Assembly: GCA_964623395.1 (NCBI GenBank)
Contig: CAZUSI010000044.1
Location: 1 to 12,204, forward strand
Length of the DNA: 12,204 nucleotides
Reading direction: 5' to 3'
Source of the DNA: JBDRZD01 sp964623395
Lineage (GTDB): Bacteria; Hydrothermota; Hydrothermia; Hydrothermales; Hydrothermaceae
Shown here: positions 6,558 through 12,204 of the stretch, piece by piece
How positions within the stretch are numbered: the stretch's first letter is position 1
Layout of the letters: each line of letters starts with the position of its first letter
Position numbers and translations under genes: made by a program
The notes under the pieces: generated by a model
What the model was told of the DNA's origin: nothing
Databases searched by the model: none
Seen by the model: only the letters and a program-made list of their open reading frames with translations

Positions 6558-7448
6558 ATGAAAAAGATAATTTTAATATTTTTACCCTTTTCTATTTTTG
6601 CAGGAACCTATGATTATTTAAAGATTCCCTTTTCTTCAAAGGAAAGTGCAATTCTAAATCTTTTTGGATTATTTGGAAAATCAGGTTCTGCTCTCTTTTT
6701 AAATCCTGCATCAATTTTTGAAATGGAAAAGGTGTTTGAAACAGGATATGGAAATTATTTAATTGATATGCATCAGGGGCATATAAGTTTTCCAATTTTT
6801 AAGGAAGAGAATCCTTTTCTTTCTATTGGGATTCGTTTTCTTTATCTTGGCAAATTTACAAAAACAGATTCTTTTGGAAACAAAATTGGTGAATATAGTG
6901 GAGAAAATATTTCCCTTGGTCTTTATTTTCCAATTTTAAAAAAATATAAAATTGGTGGCGGATTTGAAATACTCTATAATGCTGTTGGAATTTACTCATC
7001 AATAGGAGAAATGATTTCCGTAGGATGGAATTTTTATGAAAGGGAAATAAAGGATGGTTTATTTAGAAATTCTTTTATTATAAAAAATCTTGGATTTGAA
7101 ATAAAGCCCTTTTATAAAAAAAGAGCAGAATTCCCATTAAGATTTGTTTATGCAGGTGGATTAAAATTCAAAACTTTTGAAACAGGGATCTCTTTATTTT
7201 ATACCTTAAAAGAATCTTTAAATGCTGAAATTTCTTATTTTTATAGATGGGGAAAAAATTTAAGGGTAGCAATATCTTATACAACTTATAATAAGGATGT
7301 GGGAATTGGGGAAAGTATAAGGGATATTTTATCGGGAATTTCTGGAGGAATTGGAATTGATATAAAAAAAGTTTATTTATTTTATTCTTATACACCTTTT
7401 GGAATTTTTGGAGATATTCACAGGATAGACATTTCATATAGGTTTTGA
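6558..7448 (+). CDS. PorV/PorQ-like outer-membrane beta-barrel protein
   Basis: A 296-residue protein with signal peptide MKKIILIFLPFSIFA, probably cleaved before GTYDYLK. The mature part opens with a stretch typical of PorV/UPF0164-type barrel proteins: a helix-like IPFSSKESAILNLFG, then SALFLNPASI, which parallels ALYWNPAGL. Alternating beta strands rich in Gly, Tyr and Phe follow (ISLGLYFPI, GGGFEILYNAVG, LRVAISYTTYN). The chain ends IDISYRF, with the terminal Phe typical of proteins assembled by the BAM machinery. I place it in the outer membrane; its exact role is unknown. The reading frame is open back to a TTG at 6522, but that start would bury the signal peptide and lies in the promoter, so ATG 6558 is chosen. 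It overlaps the next gene by 4 nt, suggesting a shared operon. Confidence 0.75.
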   Translation: MKKIILIFLPFSIFAGTYDYLKIPFSSKESAILNLFGLFGKSGSALFLNPASIFEMEKVFETGYGNYLIDMHQGHISFPIFKEENPFLSIGIRFLYLGKFTKTDSFGNKIGEYSGENISLGLYFPILKKYKIGGGFEILYNAVGIYSSIGEMISVGWNFYEREIKDGLFRNSFIIKNLGFEIKPFYKKRAEFPLRFVYAGGLKFKTFETGISLFYTLKESLNAEISYFYRWGKNLRVAISYTTYNKDVGIGESIRDILSGISGGIGIDIKKVYLFYSYTPFGIFGDIHRIDISYRF

Positions 7449-9172
7449 AAATATTTTTTATTTTTCTTTTTGGAACAATTTTATCTTTTATAACTTATTT
7501 TAAAAATTTCAATTTTTTTCTATTTTTTTTAAGAATAATATGGATGTTTTCTTTTTTAATTTTAATATTTAATCCAATTTATGAAATTACTTTTAAGAAA
7601 AAAGGAGAGAATATCGTTTTGTTTGATAAAAGTTTTAATATGAATTATGGAAAAAAAATAGAGGAAGGTGAAAATTTTATAAAAAAAATAAAGGGAAATT
7701 ATAAAATTGTTGAATTTAAGGATAATGAAGAAGAAAAAATAATAAATTTTTTAAAGGATAAAGATTTATCGGAAATACTTATTATTTCTGATGGAAATTT
7801 CAGTGAAAAAATAAAAAATTTTCTTGAAAATCTCAATACCCCTATTAATTTTTATACATTTCCAAATTTAGAAATTAAAAAGAAATTAAAAGTAAATATT
7901 CCTAAATTTGTTTCAAAAAATGAAGAATTTTTGATAGAGATATATTTTGATGCAGTTAAAAAAGGTAAAGGTGAAATAGAAATAAAAACGGATGAAAGAA
8001 ATTTTAAAAAAGAAGTTGAAGTAAAAGAGGGGGAAAATTATTTTAATTTTAAATTTTCTTTTAAAAAGGAAGGAAAGAAAAATATTAAAGTTTCTATTTT
8101 AAAAAATGGAGAGAGGGAAGAAAGAGAATTTGAAATTATGGTTTTTAAAAAAATTCCAGAAATTCTTATAATATGTGAAAAACCATTGCCAATTTTAAAA
8201 ATTTTAAGAGATTTTATAAAAAGAAAGATAAGGGAGGATATTGAAATTTTTGTAAGGGCTTCTGAAGATAAAATTTTAAAGATAAATGAAAAGGTGGAAA
8301 GGGGAAATTTACCAGAAAAAACTGATTGGCTTATAATAATCTCTCCTATTTTAACAAAAGATTATAAAAAATTAATTCCTTCAAAAAAAATATTTTATTT
8401 TTATGAAGGGATGGAAGCAGAAGAAATAAAGGGAAAAGGAAGCATAAAAGGAAAAAATTTTATGATTGAAATTTTTGAAAATTTAAAAGTATTTTCTAAA
8501 AAAATAAAGGGAAAGGAAAAAATTGTTTTTATAGAAGATTCAAAAGAAATTCCACTTGTTTTAGAAAACGATATCGAAACACACATAATTTTAACAAATC
8601 TTTTTGAAATACTTTTTAAAAGTCCAAAAGAAATAGGGGATACAATTTTAAGGGAAATATTTAAAGAAGGGGAATTAAAAAATCCTGAAATATTTGATTT
8701 AATATTGCCTCATAATATATTAGAAGATAAGGAATTTTATATAAAATGCCTTTTGTTAACCCCTCTTTTAAAACCCTGTTTTGATGCAAATTTAAATTTA
8801 AAAATTGATAAAAAAATATATCCAATGATTTATGAAGGAAATGGAATTTATTCTTCACCTCCAATCATTTTAAAAAGGGGGGATTATGATCTGGAAATAG
8901 TTATAAAAAGAAAAGAATTTGAAAATAAAATTAAAGAGAATATAAAGGTTTTTGAAAAAGAAATAAAGGAAGAAATTGATAGAGAATATTTATCTTACCT
9001 TGCAAAAAAAACAGGTGGAAAAGAAATTGAAAGGGAATTTGAATTTAAAGAAAAAAAATTTTTTGAAAAAAAATATAAATTTGATTTGAGAAAAATGATT
9101 TTATCCTATATTCTTATAACTCTATTTTTTGGAATTGAAATATTTTTCAGAAAGAAAAAGGGATATTTGTAA
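7445..9172 (+). CDS. Membrane-anchored degenerate vWA-like protein
   Basis: A very Lys/Glu-rich 575-residue protein. Two N-terminal membrane segments (about 3-19 and 24-42) lead to a von Willebrand A-like region: IVLFDKSFNM (57-66) resembles the DxSxS metal site but has DKSFN, and ILIISDG (111-117) resembles a later conserved strand. Ig-like beta stretches follow, then a GNGIYSSPP...GDYDLEIV repeat-like domain, YLSYLAKKTGG (about 515-525) and a last membrane segment (about 549-567) followed by RKKK. This order matches large bacterial membrane proteins with vWA and Ig-like domains, related to BatA-type proteins. By the positive-inside rule the central part is probably periplasmic. It starts at TTG in a TTGA overlap with the barrel gene; the first internal ATG (Met34) would remove one membrane segment. 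Function is unknown, perhaps linked to the barrel protein. Confidence 0.65.
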   Translation: MKIFFIFLFGTILSFITYFKNFNFFLFFLRIIWMFSFLILIFNPIYEITFKKKGENIVLFDKSFNMNYGKKIEEGENFIKKIKGNYKIVEFKDNEEEKIINFLKDKDLSEILIISDGNFSEKIKNFLENLNTPINFYTFPNLEIKKKLKVNIPKFVSKNEEFLIEIYFDAVKKGKGEIEIKTDERNFKKEVEVKEGENYFNFKFSFKKEGKKNIKVSILKNGEREEREFEIMVFKKIPEILIICEKPLPILKILRDFIKRKIREDIEIFVRASEDKILKINEKVERGNLPEKTDWLIIISPILTKDYKKLIPSKKIFYFYEGMEAEEIKGKGSIKGKNFMIEIFENLKVFSKKIKGKEKIVFIEDSKEIPLVLENDIETHIILTNLFEILFKSPKEIGDTILREIFKEGELKNPEIFDLILPHNILEDKEFYIKCLLLTPLLKPCFDANLNLKIDKKIYPMIYEGNGIYSSPPIILKRGDYDLEIVIKRKEFENKIKENIKVFEKEIKEEIDREYLSYLAKKTGGKEIEREFEFKEKKFFEKKYKFDLRKMILSYILITLFFGIEIFFRKKKGYL

Positions 9173-9517
9173 ATGTGGACAATTAGAGTAAAGAGAAAAT
9201 TCAGTGCAAGTCATTTTCTTCCAATTTATAAAGGTAAAAAAGAGAAAAACCATTTACACAAATTTGTTTGTGAAGTTGAAATAGAATGTAAGGAATTGAA
9301 TGAGGAAGGTTATGGAGTTGATTTTTTTGAAGTAGAAAATTATTTAAAGGAAATATTACCGGATGGTAAAAACTTAAATGAGGAGTTTGAATTTATAACA
9401 TCAACGGAAAACTTTGCAAAATGGATATATTATAAGGTAAAAGAAAGATTCCCAAACTTAAAAAGGGTAAAACTATGGGAAAATCCGAGATTTTGTGCAA
9501 TTTATGAGGAGGACTAA
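9173..9517 (+). CDS. Divergent 6-pyruvoyltetrahydropterin synthase/QueD family protein
   Basis: A 114-residue member of the tunnelling-fold PTPS/QueD family, which makes pterins or the queuosine precursor carboxytetrahydropterin. Family marks are RKFSASHFLP (zinc His14), HLH (27-29) in place of the HGH zinc pair, YGVDFFEVENYLK, TSTENFAKWIYYKV and VKLWENPRFCAIYEE with the substrate Glu. The catalytic Cys expected four residues before the His pair is Lys23, and the catalytic Asp-His of LDHKNLN is altered to PDGKNLN. Glu24 sits three residues before His27, the spacing of the Glu in PTPS-III enzymes that act in folate synthesis. It lies directly before ftcD, a folate-dependent enzyme, which favours a pterin/folate role. 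The stop of the vWA-like gene abuts the ATG, and AAGGGA lies upstream. Activity is uncertain. Confidence 0.8.
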   Translation: MWTIRVKRKFSASHFLPIYKGKKEKNHLHKFVCEVEIECKELNEEGYGVDFFEVENYLKEILPDGKNLNEEFEFITSTENFAKWIYYKVKERFPNLKRVKLWENPRFCAIYEED

Positions 9518-9519
9518 TT

Positions 9520-11301
9520 ATGAAACTACTTGAATGCGTTCCAAACTTTTCAGAGGGAAGAAATAAAAAAGTGATTGAAGAAATTGTTGAAACAATAAAA
9601 TCTTTTGAAAATATAGAAGTTCTTGATGTATATTCAGGATATGAAACAAATAGAACAGTGATAACATTTATAGGTCCTCCTGAAAGTATTAAAGAGGCAG
9701 CATTTTTTGGAATTAAAAAAGGAATTGAATTGATAGATATGAGAAAACATAAAGGTGCTCATCCAAGAATTGGAGCAGTTGATGTTGTTCCATTTGTTCC
9801 CTTAAAAAATGTAACTTATGAGGAGTGCATAGAAATTGCGAATGAAGTTGCAAAAAGAGTTGGGGAAGAATTAAAAGTTCCTGTTTATTTATATGGTAAG
9901 GCAGCAAAATTACCTGAAAGGAAAGAACTTTCAAAAATAAGGGAAGGAGAATATGAAGGGCTTCCTTTAAAATTAAAAGATGAAAGATGGAAACCAGATT
10001 ATGGACCTTGTGAATTCAATCCAAAAGTAGGTGCAATAGTTATTGGAGTAAGGGATATTTTAATTGCCTATAATATAAATTTGAATACAAGAGAAGTAAA
10101 ATATGCAAATGATATTGCTTTTGAGATAAGAGAAAAGGGGAGGAGTGCAAGAAAAGGAAATATAAAACCCTTTTATTATAAGGGTGAAATAATAAGATAT
10201 AAAGAAGGGGAATTCCCATGTGGAAATTGTGAATTTGTTGGAAAAAGCTTTGAAGAAACTTTAAAACATTGTGAGGAAAAGCATGGATACGATTTAATGG
10301 AACTTTTAAAGATGCATGATATAGAAACTTTTAATATAATTGGGAAGCCTGTTAAAAAACCTGGTAAATTTAAGGAATGTAAGGCAATTGGATGGAAAAT
10401 ACCTGAATATGATAGGGCACAGGTAAGTATAAATTTAACAAATTATAAAGTGACAAAATTACATGTTGTTTATGAAGAAGTTAAAAAACTTGCAGAGGAA
10501 AGAGGAATTTCTGTAACAGGAAGCGAAATAGTTGGTCTTGTTCCTTATGATGCACTTCTTGAAGCAGGAAAATATTATTTAAGAAAACAGAATAAATCTT
10601 TTGGAATCCCTTCAAAGGATATTCTTGAAACTGCAATTCAATCTCTTGGTTTAAGAGATGTTGGCGAATTTGAAATTGAAAAAAAAGTTATACTTCTTCC
10701 AGAAATATTTAAATCAAAATTTTTAAATCAAAAATTAACAGATTTTGTTGATGAAATTTCAAGAGAAACTCCTTCACCAGGAGGAGGTTCTGTATCTGCC
10801 CTTTCTTCTTCACTTGCATTTGCACTTTCAGCAATGGTTTTAAATTTATCCTTTGATAAGATAAAGAATAAAAAAGTTCTTGAAAGAGCATATGAAATAT
10901 CTGATAGATTAAGGGAATTAAAGGAAGAAACCCTTTTACTCATTGAAAAGGATAAAGAAGCATTTGAAAATTATTTAAAGGCATTAAAAGAAAAGAAAAA
11001 TATAAAAGAGGCATTAAAGGAAGCAATAAATGTTCCCTTTTCTTTAATGGAAAAATCTCTTGAAGGAATTAAATTTATTGATTTTATTTTAAAATACGGA
11101 TTAAAATCTGCAATATCTGATATTGGATGCTCAATTTTAAATTTTCATTCTTCCTTTTATGGAGCATATATGAATGTTTTGATAAATTTAAAAGATTTTC
11201 CTGAAAAAGATGAGATTCTTGAAAGGGCAAGAAAAATGGAAAAGGAATTTAATAAGATATTTAAAAAATATATTAAAAGGGTATTTAAAGAGTTATCTTA
11301 A
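9520..11301 (+). CDS. ftcD: Glutamate formimidoyltransferase / formimidoyl-THF cyclodeaminase
   Basis: A bifunctional folate enzyme of 593 residues. The first part moves the formimino group from formiminoglutamate to tetrahydrofolate. The second releases ammonia to give methenyl-THF, usually in histidine breakdown. N-terminal marks are LLECVPNFSEGRN, HPRIGAVDVVPFVPL with catalytic-type His81, and AQVSINLTNYKVTKLHVVYEE. The cyclodeaminase part (about 405-593) opens with SPGGGSVSA near 419-427. Between the two transferase subdomains is an insert with Cys234, Cys237, His250, Cys251 and His255 (CGNC...HCEEKHGYDL), a possible zinc finger that makes the protein longer than the common form of about 540. 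GAGGAGG lies seven bases before the ATG, inside the end of the upstream gene. No hutH, hutU or hutI is in the window. Its 3' end overlaps scpA on the other strand by 9 nt. Confidence 0.94.
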   Translation: MKLLECVPNFSEGRNKKVIEEIVETIKSFENIEVLDVYSGYETNRTVITFIGPPESIKEAAFFGIKKGIELIDMRKHKGAHPRIGAVDVVPFVPLKNVTYEECIEIANEVAKRVGEELKVPVYLYGKAAKLPERKELSKIREGEYEGLPLKLKDERWKPDYGPCEFNPKVGAIVIGVRDILIAYNINLNTREVKYANDIAFEIREKGRSARKGNIKPFYYKGEIIRYKEGEFPCGNCEFVGKSFEETLKHCEEKHGYDLMELLKMHDIETFNIIGKPVKKPGKFKECKAIGWKIPEYDRAQVSINLTNYKVTKLHVVYEEVKKLAEERGISVTGSEIVGLVPYDALLEAGKYYLRKQNKSFGIPSKDILETAIQSLGLRDVGEFEIEKKVILLPEIFKSKFLNQKLTDFVDEISRETPSPGGGSVSALSSSLAFALSAMVLNLSFDKIKNKKVLERAYEISDRLRELKEETLLLIEKDKEAFENYLKALKEKKNIKEALKEAINVPFSLMEKSLEGIKFIDFILKYGLKSAISDIGCSILNFHSSFYGAYMNVLINLKDFPEKDEILERARKMEKEFNKIFKKYIKRVFKELS

Positions 11302-11928
11302 ATAAATATAAATTTCTGAAAAAATCCCTTTTTGAATAACTTTTATTCTTTTATTCTTTAAAAGTTCTAAAACTGCAAGGAAATAAACAATAACTTCTAT
11401 TTTTCTTTTACATTTTTCAAATATTTCCTTAAATTTTAAAACTTTTTTTTCCTTTAACCTTTCAATTATCTCATCTATTTTTTCTTCAATTTTTGGAATA
11501 TCAGAAATTATAACTTCTTCCTCTTTAATCTTTGAAATTATTTCTTCAAAAATTTTATAAAGATAAAAGGGATCACATTCCTCTATTTCCTCAAAATTTG
11601 CTTCCCTTTTAAATAAATTTTCAAAAAGGTTTTTCCTTTCAAGAAGAAAATTTGTTATTATATTTATTTTTTCATCTTCTTCTTTAAAATCACTTAAAAC
11701 TTCAAAAATTTCCTCTTTTAATGGCAAAATTCTTGATATTTTAATATACATTAAAAGGGAAATTAAAAGAAGTGCCTCTATATAATCTATTAAATTTCTT
11801 AAATCACCCTTTTTTAAAATTAAAAAAAATTCTTCAAGTAAAAAAGTAATTGAAATATTTAAAGGGTCAATTTCATTTTTATTTATAAGATTTAAAGTAT
11901 TTTCTAATCTATTTAAAAATTCATCCAC
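11293..11928 (-). CDS. scpA: Segregation and condensation protein A
   Basis: Kleisin subunit of the SMC-ScpA-ScpB chromosome condensin. At 211 residues it is shorter than usual and lacks most of the FEGPLDLLL start. NLINKNEIDPLNISI (about residues 13-27) and the helix IEALLLISLLMYIKISRILP match the SMC-neck-binding N-terminal part. The middle is Glu/Lys-rich and variable. The winged-helix C-terminus shows VIVYFLAVLELLKNKRIKV followed by GIFSEIYI, as in ScpA proteins. The start is GTG at 11926-11928; an in-frame TAA lies four codons upstream and the next Met is around residue 60, so no other start fits. It overlaps the ThiS-like gene by 8 nt. scpB and smc are not in the window. Confidence 0.87.
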   Translation of the reverse strand: MDEFLNRLENTLNLINKNEIDPLNISITFLLEEFFLILKKGDLRNLIDYIEALLLISLLMYIKISRILPLKEEIFEVLSDFKEEDEKINIITNFLLERKNLFENLFKREANFEEIEECDPFYLYKIFEEIISKIKEEEVIISDIPKIEEKIDEIIERLKEKKVLKFKEIFEKCKRKIEVIVYFLAVLELLKNKRIKVIQKGIFSEIYIYLR

Positions 11929-12115
11929 CTGAAATAACTTTTATTATTTCTATTTCATCATCTTCCTTTAATTTTTCATCTTCTACAAGAACTTTTTTAT
12001 CCCTTATAACAATAACTTCCTCTGAGGAAATTTCCAATTTTTTTAAAAGTTCTAAAACATTTTTTGGAAAATCTTTATCTATTTCAATAATCTTATCGGA
12101 AAATTTTATTTTCAT
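11921..12115 (-). CDS. ThiS/MoaD-like ubiquitin-fold sulfur carrier
   Basis: A 64-residue protein of the ThiS/MoaD/TtuB type. It opens MKIKF with a beta hairpin, has a Leu-rich helix NVLELLKKLEI, then DDEIEIIKVISGG at the C-terminus. The final Gly-Gly is the place where sulfur is carried as a thiocarboxylate, or where the protein is conjugated, after activation by an E1-like enzyme. Which pathway (thiamine, molybdopterin or tRNA thiolation) cannot be told, since no partner gene is in view. The last codons GGT GGA TGA also contain the GTG start of scpA. No clear ribosome-binding site precedes the ATG. Confidence 0.8.
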   Translation of the reverse strand: MKIKFSDKIIEIDKDFPKNVLELLKKLEISSEEVIVIRDKKVLVEDEKLKEDDEIEIIKVISGG

Positions 12116-12151
12116 ATTAATAATTTAAAGGAAAAAAGTTTTTTATTTCAA
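12116..12151 (-). promoter_or_regulatory. Weak candidate promoter before the ThiS-like gene
   Basis: On the minus strand TTGAAA is followed, after 18 bases, by TAAATT and then six bases before the ATG. This mimics the spacing of the stronger leaderless candidate at 6522-6551. The -10 element matches only 4 of 6 bases and the DNA is very AT-rich. A short A6-C-T6 inverted repeat in the spacer is too AT-only to call a terminator. Confidence 0.25.
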
Positions 12152-12204
12152 CTAACTTTTAAAATCCTTTAAAAAATAAACATCTTTTAAAGCAAAAGGT
12201 TTAC
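12152..12204 (-). CDS. Possible C-terminal tail of an upstream gene (partial)
   Basis: One minus-strand frame is open from the window edge to a TAG and reads KPFALKDVYFLKDFKS. The genes here are packed closely, so this is plausibly the end of the gene before the ThiS-like gene. Sixteen codons are too few to identify a family or rule out chance. Confidence 0.35.
   Translation of the reverse strand, partial: KPFALKDVYFLKDFKS

Noticed and set aside
12130..12145. A6-x-T6 inverted repeat as a terminator
   Set aside because: Only A and T pairs in the stem, so it would be too weak for intrinsic termination.
1..12204. CRISPR array, tRNA, insertion sequence, or defence island
   Set aside because: No spaced direct repeats, cloverleaf-like GC-rich stretch, transposase motif or terminal inverted repeats were seen. 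The gene content is mainly housekeeping.

Overview
This is a compact, strongly AT-rich piece of a bacterial chromosome. The host is probably Gram-negative: a PorV-like outer-membrane barrel protein has a signal peptide and a C-terminal Phe. Lys/Glu/Ile-rich proteins, a Na+-type membrane pyrophosphatase and a two-domain FtcD would fit an anaerobic, possibly thermophilic, uncultured lineage (WOR-3-like or similar). The lineage is a guess and cannot be settled from sequence alone.

Layout. Positions 6-6462 hold a tightly packed minus-strand gene run. In transcription order it is speD fused to a GAF/free-methionine-sulfoxide-reductase-like domain, a TlpA-like thioredoxin, prs, rplY (L25/Ctc), pth (broken into two frames), hppA and pyrB. 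Most junctions are 1-4 nt overlaps (TAATG, ATGA). Positions 6463-6557 are the only real intergenic region and carry divergent promoter candidates. Positions 6558-11301 hold a plus-strand run: a PorV-like barrel protein, a membrane-anchored degenerate vWA-like protein, a divergent QueD/PTPS-family protein and FtcD. Positions 11293-12115 return to the minus strand with a ThiS/MoaD-like carrier and scpA. scpA runs tail-to-tail into ftcD with a 9-nt overlap. A possible upstream gene tail lies at the right edge.

How the genes fit together. prs makes PRPP, and pyrB starts pyrimidine synthesis, which later consumes PRPP. PRPP-using reactions release PPi, which hppA would turn into a Na+ (or Na+/H+) gradient. 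prs-rplY-pth is a known conserved block linking nucleotide supply to translation. SpeD supplies decarboxylated SAM for polyamines.

Best leads: (1) the SpeD-fRMsr-like fusion; (2) the essential pth gene split exactly at an A9 run, where a -1 shift restores a gap-free full-length enzyme; (3) the QueD/PTPS-like protein lacking the usual catalytic Cys and His, next to the folate enzyme FtcD; (4) a perfect TATAAT six bases before an ATG with no ribosome-binding site, suggesting a leaderless mRNA.

No tRNA, rRNA, CRISPR array, insertion sequence, riboswitch or convincing GC-rich terminator was seen. No gene-free stretch exceeds 100 bases.
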